The position numbers and the translations under genes were made by a program. 64,000 nucleotides of DNA from Dryocosmus kuriphilus (taxonomy: Eukaryota > Arthropoda > Insecta > Hymenoptera > Cynipidae), in the NCBI GenBank assembly GCA_038277395.1, contig CM076192.1, forward strand, positions 12,064,596 through 12,128,595, written 5' to 3'. This document shows positions 45,352-56,619 of the stretch, one piece after another. How positions within the stretch are numbered: the first letter of the stretch is position 1; each line of letters begins with the position of its first letter. The notes beneath the pieces were generated by a model, which saw only the letters and a program-made list of their open reading frames with translations, searched no databases and was not told where the DNA came from.

Positions 45352-46760
45352 TGATTGACAAAAATTTGACTATTTTAAGTCCCAGCCATTTTCCACATTT
45401 TGTTTGATTAAAAAATTTGTTCTAAAAATATCTCAATAAATTACTTATATCAAAGTACAATTTCGTAAAGTTTCAAAATTTTAGAGGACCTCATTTTGAA
45501 ATTATAAATAAAAAAAACTACCCAAAATCTCTTCACGCACCTGTTCCAGACTACAAATTTAAAATACAAAATTGCTAAATAATATTACCAAAAATTTTTT
45601 AATATTTGAAATTCACATATATCACGTATATTAAGTTGAAAAAGATAATAATTAAAAAGAAGGCTCAATATTTTAGAGTTAAAAATTTCTAATATCACTT
45701 CAAAGTACGTCCCACAAGTTTTTTGAATGGTCACGCGGCATTGCTATTTTAGGATAAAACTCGAAAAATATTACTCAAACTGTTCATAATGCAAGCTAAA
45801 ATTGTTGATTTTACACCTGCGAAGATTTTGGAATAGGTAAAAATTGATTTATCAACGTTGATTCCAAATAAAAGTAAATAATGATCACTATGTTCGTGTA
45901 ATATTTTTTTATTAAATGTCAGGTCACGCTCCATATTAATTCATTACTCTATGAAATAAAAGCATATTTTGACACGCTAAAGTCGGCACCAAATAAATCG
46001 TGAGACTAGTTATTTTTCCCATATTTTAAAACATTTTTGCCTGCTCTGCATATATTTTAAAAAGATTTTTAAAATTCTTATTTTTTATCATGGCCGAATG
46101 TCTTGTCACGCTACCACAGGTAAAGGCTATTTCGGCTTAAAATTCATACCTGTCACAAATACATTTCTTGATCGCATAGTTTTATATTTTAATACTCTCT
46201 AGGGTTAGATATCATTACGTGAAAATATTTTGGGCGGTTTGAAAAGTATTTATTTCTCAAAAATCTTATTCTGTAATATGGTTAACTTTTTGGCAATATA
46301 TGATACACACCTTCTAACAAGTATTTTTTTTTTCAGAGTGCGATAAAAATTAGATTCTTACACAGATAAACTGAAACTTAGAATCGTTAAAAATTGGTAA
46401 AATGGAGCCATTCTGTAGATTAAGAAAAAATATCATTTCAGATCTTCCTGAAACTTTGCATCCAAAAAAGGTTAAAATCCTATTTCAGCAAATGGGTGAT
46501 TGACAAAAAGCTGTCCATTTTAAGTCCCAGACATTTTCCACATTTTCTTTGATTAATAAATTTTTTCTAAAAATATCTTAACAAATTACTTATATCAAAG
46601 CACAATTTTGTAAAATTTCCAAATTTTAAAGAACTTCTTTACAAATTAAAAATAAAAAAGTACCCAAAATGTTTCGTCACGCACCTGTCGCAAACTTCGA
46701 ATTTAAAATGAAAAATTGCTACATAATATTAACAATACTTTTTAAATATTTGACATTCAC
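45352..46760 (+). repeat. Direct repeat pair of about 270 bp, 1140 bp apart
   Basis: Units 45352-45625 and 46492-46760 both start GGGTGATTGACAAAAA and share CCACATTTTSTTTGATTAA and a TTCACGCACCTGT / GTCACGCACCTGT word. The intervening DNA has further GTCACGC words (45730, 46110). The whole 43.9-47.3 kb zone has no coding potential. Confidence 0.8.
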
Positions 46761-47094
46761 AATTTAAATGATTAAGCAAATTTGCCTTTGAAAGTTTAAA
46801 ATAATCCCATTTGCACATTCTTTGGCTACGATTCCAATGAGAAATTTCACAGTTTTATGAGCACTTTCAATTTCAAACACTACTCGTAAAATTTTTTAAT
46901 TTTTAAGGATTTCATTTGATAATTTAAATTTTTAGATCTGTTTTTTTTATAGCTGTTTAGTTTTAAATGTTAAAAACGAAAGTATACAGTTTTCAAATTT
47001 CAATGCTTTATTGTCAGTGAGTCACTTTTTTATTTCTCTTCGCTTCTTCCGAAAGTCAATTTTAGTTTTCTTTTCGAAATATTTCTTTAATTGA

Positions 47095-47330
47095 AAGCAT
47101 TTTTAATTCAATGCTTCAAGCTGCGTTTAGATTGAAGTATACTAGATTATTTGGTTTAAAATTAAATTTTCTGCGAAAATAGTATCCTTTAAAAAGCCTA
47201 TGAAAAAATATATTGGTTAGTATTGGATCCATTAATAGTTAGTTTTTTCAGGATTAAGAATTGGGTTTCCAATACTTACCAAAGCTACTTTTCCATAAAA
47301 AGTTTTATAAAATTTAATAAATTCATATAA
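47095..47330 (+). repeat. Direct repeat unit 2 (partner at 43915)
   Basis: Second copy of the 43915-44145 repeat, about 3.2 kb downstream, same orientation, with scattered substitutions. Together they bracket the repeat-only zone. Confidence 0.8.
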
Positions 47331-47930
47331 CCTTTAAAATTTCATAATTTTAAGTCCAAACTATTGACTATTGAAAATTAAGATCGTTTGATAAGTTTCA
47401 TTATTTTAAATAATTTGGCATTCAAACTGACTATTCCTTTTAGCTCTGATGGATTATGTTTTTCGTAGCAAAATATTGAACCCTGATTGTCTTCAAATTT
47501 TTGGCATAGTAATTAAAGGTCGTTGGAGGTAATTTTCTGTAAAAATTCGATTTCTACCAAATATTTTTCTCCAACTATTGAGCTGTCTTTAATTTTAAAG
47601 TTTTTAAATTAAAAATAAATAAAATATTAAAATTAACTCTTTCCACTCTACCCAGGAGGTAGAATTACTGCGCTTTTTTTTAAAGTGGTTCCCCACGTAT
47701 TACTATACGCAGGACTCTTCCACCCTGCTTTTTATAACAAACAGTGTCGTATTATAGCAGAAAATCTGTAGCATATGAAATGGCTTGCTTATCAAATGCA
47801 GAATGCTGTATTCCACTTTACAAAGTAGAGCACATTTAGTTTCGGATTAAGCATTCCAACCTAATACAAAACGAGGTTCACATTAGGCGTTTCGAACTAA
47901 TAAGAGCAGGGAATAAATTATATCCATATA

Positions 47931-49255
47931 CGAGGGCCTACCCAAAAGAAACCGAACTGATGTTGTGGGGAGCGGAGTTGTTGTAGTACCGGGTTTTTGC
48001 CGGTAGGTGCGTGTAGAGACACTTTTCACCAGTTAGTATGCCAACTGCTATCACTGTGTAAGGTTGCATTTGGTGTGTGTAATTTTTTTGTGACTGTTGC
48101 TTTGCGCGCTCGTCGTTTTTTGTGATGGTTGATTTTCGTGATCAGCGTGCCAACGTGAGGTTTTGCTTCGTGCTCGGGAAAACGGGCACAGAAACTCTTC
48201 AAATGTTAAAAACGGCCTACAAGGATGATGCTATGGGAAAAACTCAAGTGTTCGAGTGGTTTTCTCGTTTTAAAAGTGGGGAAATGTCAATTGACGATCA
48301 ACCTCGCTCTGGACGTCCTTCGACGGCCCGAACCGACGAAAATGTTGAAAAAATTCGTGAAATCATCCTTGGAAGATCGATGAAGGACCATCGAAGAAGT
48401 TGTGGAGAAATCTGGCGTGAGTTGGAGTTCAGTACAGAGAATTCTAAGTGAAGATTTGGGGATAAGAAGGGTGGCTGCAAAATTTGTTCCTCGACTGCTG
48501 ACTGCAGAGCAAAAACAAGGCCGCGTGCAAGCATGCTCTGCTTTGAAGGAGGAATTCCAAAATGATCCAAACTTTTTTTCCAAGGTCATAACAGGTGACG
48601 AATCGTGGTGTTATGGATACGATTCTGAAACTAAGCAACAGTCAAGTCAATGGAAGACTCAAAATTCGCCTCGCCCTAAAAAAGCTCGTCAGGTGAGGTC
48701 AAACATTAAGACGATGCTCATTTGTTTTTTTTCGATGTGAGAGGAGTCGTCCATTCAGAATTTGTTCCACCGGGTCAGACAGTTAATCAGGCATTTTACC
48801 TGGAAGTCTTGAAAAGATTGCGCAACAGTTTACGACGGAAAAGGCCTGATTTGTGGCAGTCGGGGGACTGGTTTTTCCACCACGACAACGCCCCTGCTCA
48901 CACAGCTCTTTCTGTGCGCCGATTTTTGACCAAAAATAGCATGGCCACTGTTCCTCACCCACCCTATTCACCCGATTTAGCCCCCTGTGACTTTTTTTTA
49001 TTCCCCCGAATGAAAAGGGACATGAAAGGAAAGCGTTTTGCGGACGTAGCTGAAGTGAAGGAAAAAACGACGGAGGCGCTGTCAAGCATCACAAAAGAGG
49101 AATTTAAAAAATGTTTCGAACAATGGAATAAAAGATTAGATAAGTGTATTGTCTCCAATGGAGAGTACTTTGAAGGAGATTAAATGTTTTTTGTAGAAAA
49201 ATCAAAATAATAACTTTGTACAAAAGTAGTTCGGTTTCTTTTGGGTAGGCCCTCG
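47931..49255 (+). mobile_element. Full-length mariner transposon
   Basis: Perfect 28-bp terminal inverted repeats at 47931-47958 and 49228-49255, starting CGAGGGCCTACCCAAAAGAA, each flanked by TA (47929-47930, 49256-49257), the mariner target duplication. Length 1325 bp is standard for mariner. Perfect ends with a frameshifted transposase indicate a fairly recent copy that could still be a substrate for an enzyme from elsewhere. Confidence 0.97.
48122..49183 (+). pseudogene. Mariner transposase with two frameshifts
   Basis: All parts of a mariner DD34D transposase are present in three frame segments. 48122 to about 48390 holds the N-terminal helix-turn-helix region (VFEWFSRFKSGEMSIDDQPR). 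About 48390-48740 holds the second HTH and the first catalytic Asp (VITGDESWCYGYD). 48722-49183 holds FFHHDNAPAHTA (second Asp) and YSPDLAPCDFFLFP (third Asp, exactly 34 residues after the second). It would bind the TIRs and cut and paste the element at TA. Breaks lie at about 48380-48400 and 48700-48725. Total length is near the usual 345-350 residues. Confidence 0.95.
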
Positions 49256-49257
49256 TA

Positions 49258-50530
49258 TAGTTTTAGAGATAAAATACAATGCAGAAAAACGCGATTTTTT
49301 TTTCCGAGCGCGGGTTATTCGTTTTTGTTTGCATTTTTTCGCCAGTTAGGTAAATCTCTTTACAGAGAAGTAGGCTCAGCAACGAATATTTCGTATTTAT
49401 AAATTGAAAGTAATCTGAATATTAATAAGGATTTTTAATTTCTGGGCAAAAAAATAATAATTTTCGAATAGTTATAGCTCATCGAGTTTGTTTTCAGACT
49501 CAAATTCAATTTATTTTTTGCACTACCAAGAAAAAAAATTCTGAATATTTTCAATTAGAAAATTAGAAAAAAAAGTACAATTACCTGCTTATAACAATTT
49601 TTATTTTATATAAAAGGAATTGAAAAATTAAATCTATAACATTATAAATTTGATATTTTTTATTAGATGAATAGAAACCGGTCAGACTCAGACATATATC
49701 GCCGTGAGACTTATATTATACAACAGTTTGGGTTTCATTACCAGATAAGAGACAGACAAAGCTCCATCATCAAATTTAAACTAATAACACACACTGAGTC
49801 GATTACCAGGTAAAAGCCGGATAGAGCCATATGATTTACGAATATACGATCTTGAACGGTACAAAAATCGGAAACAAAAGTATAAGAAACAAGTACGTAC
49901 GTCTTTAATACGTACTGTTTGTCATTGGTTTCTATCCGACATGTTAAATAAAGGTGCCGTAAAGATGTCTTAAAGATGTCCTCCAATTTGTTGCCCACTG
50001 GGAATATTACACTGAAAGTTATTTTTCAATTGTTTTGCATTGTTGTGCAGAATTTTCGCGTACAGAATTTATTTGTGTGGAGTTTTTAAAATTGAAATGA
50101 TAAAAAATGATTAAATTGGCCCATGCATATACACTGAAAAAATGTGTCGCTTAAAAAATCATCGACTTTGTGTAATACTCGTGGATAGGTTAGAGAGTCG
50201 CCTAAATGTTATGGACCTTCTTATTTAAGAATATGATAGATAATCGTCTAAAATATATATAAAAGTTGAGAAAAATTTAAAAATTTCAATTCAAAAATTT
50301 AAAAGTGAACGATATAAAGTCCTCTTGATAATTGCTGAAAATGTAAAACGTAAATTCGAAAGTTTAAGTGACAGTCGCAGAAAATTTTAAACACCGTGGG
50401 TTTTATATTCTCTAAGCCAGATGTCTAAAGTTTAAGCGACAGTCGAAGAAAATGTTGAACATGAACTTACTATTACATTTAACACTGTACACTATAGAAA
50501 CGCAATTTTTTATAAACACTTCGCAGCACC
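49258..50530. other. Non-coding stretch, no gene seen
   Basis: AT-rich. A short direct repeat AGTTTAAGYGACAGTCG recurs at about 50361 and 50429. The minus-strand frame 49998-49738 has no recognisable domain. Confidence 0.5.
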
Positions 50531-50532
50531 GA

Positions 50533-50598
50533 GAATCGAACGCTCTCACGCACGCACGCATCATAAACCTAATTCTAATCGCACGCCTTAACCTGCAT
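50533..50598 (-). repeat. tRNA-like A-box/B-box unit
   Basis: On the minus strand ATGCAGGTTAAGGCGTGCGA (from 50598) resembles the A box and D-stem region and GCGTTCGATTC (50543-50533) the B box, with a (GCGT)n stretch between. It shares the GCGTGCG word after the A box with the units at 1-110 and 27914-27981. Not a foldable tRNA by eye. Confidence 0.5.
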
Positions 50599-51503
50599 AC
50601 CCAACGTACCTCATGGAGACTTCTGTGAAATATTTGGATTACATTCAGCATTTGGAGGCAGTGCCGACTTTATTCTTTCTGGAGCCCTAAGTCAAAGTTT
50701 CTCATGTTTTCAATATAATTTTCGTATTTTTAAAAAATATTGGAAACTTTTTGCAAGTGCAACCGTCAGTAATGAACAATAATATAAAATTCAGAAAATA
50801 AAATATTTTTTATATTTTATTCATATAAGAAATATTTGAAATCAAACAGAAAAGAAATGATGTTTCAATTATGTAAATTTTTGATTTCTTAAAAAGGAAA
50901 TTGGAATACGTGTTGCATGAAATTTTTTTTAGCTGAAATTGAAGAAACCTTTAATTATTTATTATAGTTATTATTAAAAAATGCCATGTTTTTTAAGGCG
51001 TTTAAAAATCATTAATTTTTTAAAAGAGAATTGTTATACACTTCATGCACGTAGAAATTGTTGACAGTCTTTTAAAATCTATGCCAAATGAATCCAAACA
51101 TTATGAAACTTTTCATTACTTCTTAGGAAAGATCAATTAGTATTTAAAATACATTTTATAATAATTACGCGACTTATTTTCTTCGACCCTTTTTCTTAAA
51201 AGTTATTCGACTTTTTTCTACTATTTGCTAAAAGTTATTGAAGGTTTACAAGATTTTCTTCTATTTTATTTTCTGTCCACGAATCTTCGAATAGTCTCTT
51301 AAATTTTAAGGGACAAATTTTTTCCGTGTAGTATTATTGTTTAGAATTTAATTGTGTCCATTTAATTTTAGTCGAAACATTCTTATTTTCACTATAATTT
51401 TCGTACAATTTTTACGGTTTGACGGTTTCATTTTTTAATTGAACAATTTGTATAGATTAAAATATATAATTATAAAACTTGCTTTAAAAATTAAAAAAAT
51501 CTG

Positions 51504-51975
51504 CCCGCTTCGCGGGCACATTCTCATCGCGCGAAGTATGGGCGCCCCTCGGAGCGCGCGACCTGATGGTCGTCGCGCTTCGCGCTCCGATATTTTTGAA
51601 CCTCGCGCTTCGCGCTCGGGTGTTTTTGGTCCTCGGCACTTCGTGCTCGGTTTTCGTTACTCATGGATCTGAAGTTTTCAAAACACCTGCTTTTAATAAA
51701 ATTATTAAATTTGAATTTTAGTAAAAATTATAAAGAAAACTAGTGGTCGTCGCGCTTCGCGTTCCGATATATTTAAACCTCGCGTTTTGCGATCGAGTGT
51801 TTTTGGTCCTCGCACTTTTCAGAACACTTTTCGCAAGTTTTCAAAACACTTGCTTTTAATGGTATTATTAAATTTGAATTTTATTAAAAATTACAAAAGA
51901 AATTATTTTACTTAAGGCTCTATCGCCCTTAAGGAATACATCCTCATCACGACACTCGCGCTTCGCGCTCGACAA
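51504..51975 (+). repeat. Cluster of short GC-rich palindromes (CGCGCTTCGCGCTC)
   Basis: Variants of the 12-16 bp word CGCGCTTCGCGCTCG occur at about 51505, 51573, 51604, 51635 (degenerate), 51750, 51778 and 51958, in otherwise AT-rich DNA. Two longer blocks (51560-51650 and 51745-51815) are direct copies about 180 bp apart, each followed by CACTTGCTTTTAAT-type sequence. The plus-strand frame 51439-51672 is Arg/Ser-rich only because of these repeats. Confidence 0.8.
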
Positions 51976-52073
51976 TTAGTTTTTTTTTTTAAATCCATTG
52001 TAGATTAGTAAGGTCTTTTTTGTGATTTTCCAAATTTTCACAATGCAGGTTTTCTATTCCTTAAAGTAAAACA

Positions 52074-52960
52074 ATGAGTATTATAAATAAAATTTGTAGG
52101 TTTTTCCAAGGTGGAAAATTCTGCTCGTTCATATTTTCTCATATCTTGCATAATTTTGCTGCAAAGTGGATATCTTTATATTTAATAACATATTTCACGA
52201 ATAACTCAAAAACTATGCGACTTTACAAAAAAATTATAGAAAGCAATTTTGTAGATCTTTTCGAGGTGAACAAATTTGTTTATTATCATTTCTTTCGTAT
52301 CTTGCACAGTTTGGCGGGAAATTTGAATTTTTTATTTTTTAATAGCGTTTTCTCGATTAAAAGCAAAGCCGTGTAATTGACCAAAAAACGGTTAAAATAA
52401 AATTGTTAGATCTTTTTGAGTTGAACAACTTTGTTTATTATCATTTTTTTATTGTATCTTGAATATTTTGGCGGGAAACCAGAGTTTTTATTTTTATCAA
52501 CGTTTTCTCGATTAAAACAAAAATCGTGCATTTTATCAAAAAACGGTTAGACAAAATTTGTAGATTTTTTTGAGACGAACAATTTTAGTTAAATGTGTAT
52601 TTTGTGTATCTCGCATAGTTTAGCCAGAAAATGGATTTTTTGATTTTGTAAAAACCGTTTTTGATGGATAAAATCAGAGCCGTTGATCAAAAACCGCTGG
52701 TGAACGAACTCGTCCTTTCTTTTTACGCCTTAGAGAAGTGTGCCAAAGCGCAATCCAATCCGACAAGTTCTTCGAAAGTTATCGCGTCCACAGATGACAA
52801 CGACGACAACAGACAGACAGACACCGTCGTAAAAACAGTTTTTTCTGACTCAGGGTGTCTCAGAACGTGGAGATTTGATGAAAAATGGGGGGGGGGGGGG
52901 GTCTCAAATTTTACGTAAATCTAATACCTTCTCGGATGAGAATGAAAAAAATGATAAATT
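52074..52960 (+). repeat. Interspersed repeat, copy B (inverted partner of 36.4 kb)
   Basis: Inverted copy of 36430-37330. Four units of about 153 bp (TAGATCTTTTYGAGKTGAAC at about 52252, 52407, 52560 and a degenerate one near 52093) precede the segment encoding QKPLVNELVLSFYALEKC. A 15-nt G run (52887-52901) interrupts the part that is uninterrupted in copy A. The end reads CTAATACCTTCTCGGATGAG. Confidence 0.8.
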
Positions 52961-53700
52961 GCGTTTACACTTGCATGAAATGTGGAAGTACAAACGAAAA
53001 GAGGAAACATAAGTAAAAATTGAACAAGATTCTTAATAGTGTGTAAAGAGAATTGGAAAAATTGGCGTTTTAGCCCACTATATTTTTTTTCGCAATTGCT
53101 TTCGCAATTTCAGTATATTCATGTATTGAAAGCTTCTGTTTGAAGGAATACAATTCTGAAATTATTTCAAACAAATTGACTTGCTTCAAATAATAATTCA
53201 AAGTAAGAAATTATTATTATTTATAAAAGATATAAATTATAATCAAAACATGTATAATTATTAGAAAAATATAAAAAAAGTTACTAACAAATTATTATTC
53301 GTCTTAAGAAAAGAAACTTTTAAACTGCGCGCACACGGAAAGCTGGGTTTCCTAAAAAACTATTTACGATCAATAAAGTATCTTTACTAGAATTGTTTCA
53401 AGAATGAAAAATCTATATATCTAAAGAATTAGTTGGAATGCTTTAGAAAGGAATTAAATAAATTATTATTGAATATATTTTGATTGGCTCAATTTCGATT
53501 TAATATTTTTCAATTGAAAAATTGAATACATAAAATGAAATAAAGGCATTTATTTTAATTCTAATTACATCAAATCAGGGTCTGCTAATGAAGAAAAAAA
53601 TTTTGTATGTTGAAATTTTTATCCGTTATGTTCAAATCACAAAATATTGGATTCGGAATATTTCAGTTCAGTTTTGAGGCATCTTGGGGGATCAAGGAGC
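52961..53700. other. Non-coding stretch, no gene seen
   Basis: AT-rich up to about 53660. GC content rises at 53685-53830, which, read on the minus strand, follows the LTR of copy 2 and may be its internal leader. GGGGCGCTGCCAG near 53730-53715 could include a primer-binding site, unproven. Confidence 0.35.
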
Positions 53701-53859
53701 GCGACAGGAGTTACTGGCAGCGCCCCAACCGGTTGTTGGCAAACTATTGCGTATGGCTTGATGGGTTGGAAGAAGAGAAAGAGGGGAACTGCAGGTTTTC
53801 GCCGGACGCGTTATCTATATTTATCGCGGGTAACTAAATCGGTCCCGCATGTACCTTTA

Positions 53860-54009
53860 TAATATCTTTGCTTCCAGTAAGGTAGTTGACTACAGATACA
53901 GCAAAAATGTATTAAGGTATTGCAACTTGCAACCAGGAGGTTTAGCGTGACACTAACCAAACGATGCGCGAGGGCGAGAGCCACACTGAAACTGACTCGG
54001 ACGGACAGT
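53860..54009 (-). repeat. LTR copy 2, distal part (split by insertion)
   Basis: About 85-90 percent similar by eye to 29883-30032: CTTCCAGTAAGGTAGKTGAC, then the GGTTTAGCGTGACACT block and the GAGAGCCACACTGARACTGA block. It stops at 54009, where a hAT-like element begins, and resumes at 56382. It ends within the target sequence CGGACAGT. Confidence 0.85.
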
Positions 54010-54118
54010 CAGGGTTGCCAGATAAACCGTTGAGCAAGTCATCAAAATGGCCAACTTAAGTCGCCCAAAATCGCCCAACCCTAGATCCCAAGTATAGCCA
54101 ACTTAATAACTTACGGGC

Positions 54119-54302
54119 ATGTGATACTTTACCATAAGAGCAATTTAGTTTTCCACGGTTTTTTTCCTTAATTTTTAATTTTGCAAAAAAAAAAAATAGT
54201 GTACAGACGTAAAGAACATGGACACGGACGTTTGGGCACTTTTTTTTTAAAAATAAAAATTGTGGAAAACGAGATTGCTCTTATGGTAAAGTATCACATA
54301 TC
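54119..54302. repeat. Imperfect hairpin within hAT-like element
   Basis: TGATACTTTACCATAAGAGC with TTTTCCACGG and its reverse complement (CCGTGGAAAA-type, GCTCTTATGGTAAAGTATCA) bracket about 70 bp. Arms are about 55 bp with a few mismatches. Confidence 0.85.
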
Positions 54303-55026
54303 CTCAAAATCACTTTAAGGGTTCACTGCTGTCTTTTTTTGGTCATAAAATAACCTAAAAATATTCAGGAATAACTACTATGCACACTCGCGATATCCGC
54401 AATATTTCAGCGCTGTTTCATTGGCCGCGGTGCTCGCCTCCATTTAAAAATGAGAAAAATTACTATTTACATATTAATATCTCAGTACTAGTAATAAATG
54501 TAAATAAGAAGGAACCATGCGTGTGAACTTGTACCCCCACTATCAAAATTTTTAATTTTTTTTTAGAGTTCTGTCTTCCTTTGGGATAGTTCTAGAGTTC
54601 CTGATAAGTTTTGAAAATAGTTCTAGCGATTAATAGGTAAAAAAACGGTTTTTAAAAAATGGGGGGCTAAGTTCACGCTCCCCCCCACTTTTGAAAAACT
54701 CATTTTTTCTTTAGAGTTCTGAGTAGATGTAGCATAGTTCTAGAGTTCCTGATGCTTTTCGAAAATAGTTCTGGCGAATTGACCCAAAAAAAAAATTTTC
54801 GAAAAAAATACCTGTCCCCACACTTTTTTTCAATCCAATTTTTCGTTGCACCATCTTTTTTTGGCTAAAGAGTTCTAGAGTTCTACATGAAAAAAATTTC
54901 GAAAAATTAAAAAATCTAAAAGTTAAAACATTTTGAAAATTGTAACACCAGCCGAAATTTTTCGTCAAATGTTCAAGAGTTCTGATGACAGTTCTGTGCC
55001 CCCCCCCCCCCCCCCAAAAAAAAAAA

Positions 55027-55935
55027 GTTCTATCGAAAAGCACCGTACCATTTTTCGATCAACTCAAAATCCAAAAAGCTACGGGCCTCTAAAGATACCC
55101 AAAAATTTTTATTTTCAAAATTTTGAGAGTTCCAGGAGTTCTGATGAGAGTTCTGTTCCTCCCCCAAAGAGTTCTATCGAAAAGTCCTATACCGTTTTTC
55201 GATCAACTCAAAAACCAAAAAGCTACGGGCCTCTAAAGATACCCAAAAAATTTCGAATTTCAAAATTTTGAGAGTTCCGGGAGTTCTGATGCGAGTTCTG
55301 TTCCTCCCCCAAAGAGTTCTATCGAAAAGTCCTATACCGTTTTTCGATCAAACCAAAAAGCTACGGGCCTCTAAAGATACCCAAAAATTTTTATTTTCAA
55401 AATTTTGAGAGTTCCAGGAGTTCTGATGAGAGTTCTGTTCCTCCCCCAAAGAGTTCTATCGAAAAGTCCTATACCGTTTTTCGATCAACTCAAAAACCAA
55501 AAAGCTACGGGCCTCTAAAGATACCCAAAAAATTTCGAATTTCAAAATTTTAAGAGTTCCGGGAGTTCTGATGAGAGTTCTGTTCCTCCCCCAAAGAGTT
55601 CTATCGAAAAGTCCTATACCATTTTTCGATCAACTCAAAAACCAAAAAGCTATGGGACTCTAAAGTTACCAAAAAATTTCGAATTTCACAATTTTGAGAG
55701 TTCCGGGAGTTCTGATGAGAGTTCTGTTCCTCCCCCAAAGAGTTCTATCGAAAAGTCCTATACCATTTTTCGATTAACTCAAAAACCAAAAAGCTACGGG
55801 ACTCTAAAGTTACCAAAAAATTTTGATTTTCAAAATTTTGAGAGTTGCGGGAGTTCTGATGAGAGTTCTGTTCCTCCCCCAAAGAGTTCTATCGAAAAGT
55901 CCTATACCATTCTTCGATCAACTCAAAATCCAACT
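55027..55935 (+). repeat. Tandem array, about 144-bp units
   Basis: Units begin GTTCTATCGAAAAG at 55027, 55171, 55316, 55453, 55598, 55742 and 55886 (last partial). Spacings are 144, 145, 137, 145, 144 and 144. Each carries AAAAGCTACGGG and GTTCTGATGAGAGTTCTGTT. The first unit is preceded by a 17-nt C run (54999-55015) at the place where the others have CCTCCCCC. The frame across the array is non-coding. Confidence 0.95.
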
Positions 55936-56381
55936 TGTAAAAAATGTCGAAAAAGTTAACCAACCACGTAGTATGAAAATAGAAATGAGAATTCTGTCTT
56001 AAACCTCATCTTGCATTTTTGATATGTTGGTTGGTGAGGTGATAAATATTTCATCCAATAAAAAAGTAGCAATAAATGTAATCTCAATGAATGGTCACCA
56101 TGATCACTAATAAATTAGCTGACAAACAACAGACGTTATTTCTCTCAGGCAAATACGAATTCACCAATCAAAAAGCACAATAATTGTATCATTTATTTAA
56201 AAATGATGCTGTTCTTTGAGTTGCTTTGAGTCTTAGATGTATCTCAAATTTTTATTAACCGAAATTCGAATCGCAAAAGTCGCCCAAGAGCTGAAAAAAG
56301 TCGCCCAATTTGTGGCCCGGCGACTTTTTAAATTCCTTGTCGCTGCAAGCTCATTCCAAGTCGCCCAATCTGGCAACCCTG

Positions 56382-56486
56382 CGGGCAACGAGCCACGCAG
56401 CCGACTGCCCGTTCGGGATCCGTCGTGGGTTTCTGGCCGGGCTGGGCCACAGACCCCGCTACCCGTTCCGTAACGTTCGCGTTACA
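56382..56486 (-). repeat. LTR copy 2, proximal part
   Basis: Continuation of the LTR after the hAT-like insertion. On the minus strand it starts TGTAACGAACGTTACGG at 56486, preceded by AAAAAAGGGAGG, a normal polypurine tract. It is similar to 30033-30129 throughout. Confidence 0.85.
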
Positions 56487-56619
56487 CCTCCCTTTTTTCT
56501 ATTAAACCCATGTTAGATTCGACATCTTTTATAACTTCAAAAATTAAATTGCGTTTATTAAGTATGTGGTGTGTGCTAAAATTATTTCGTAACCTCAATC
56601 ATTGTCAATTTACTTATTT

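Larger units (their letters stand above)
54010..56381. mobile_element. 2.37 kb non-autonomous hAT-like element
   Basis: Terminal inverted repeats CAGGGTTGCCAGA and TCTGGCAACCCTG at the exact borders, with GTCGCCCAA words repeated just inside both ends. It interrupts an LTR sequence that is continuous at 29883-30129. The 8 bp on either side (CGGACAGT and CGGGCAAC) are both derivable from the empty-site octamer CGGGCAGC (30025-30032) by one or two transitions, so an 8-bp target duplication typical of hAT elements is inferred. No transposase. Contents: a hairpin at 54119-54302, degenerate TTCTAGAGTTC repeats (54560-54900) and a 144-bp tandem array (55027-55935). Confidence 0.88.

Noticed and set aside
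51439..51672. Arg/Ser-rich ORF across the GC-rich palindromes
   Set aside because: The coding look comes from the repeated CGCGCTTCGCGC words; the frame is not maintained in the second block.
55027..55935. CRISPR-like array
   Set aside because: Whole 144-bp units repeat without unique spacers, and the host is a eukaryote.
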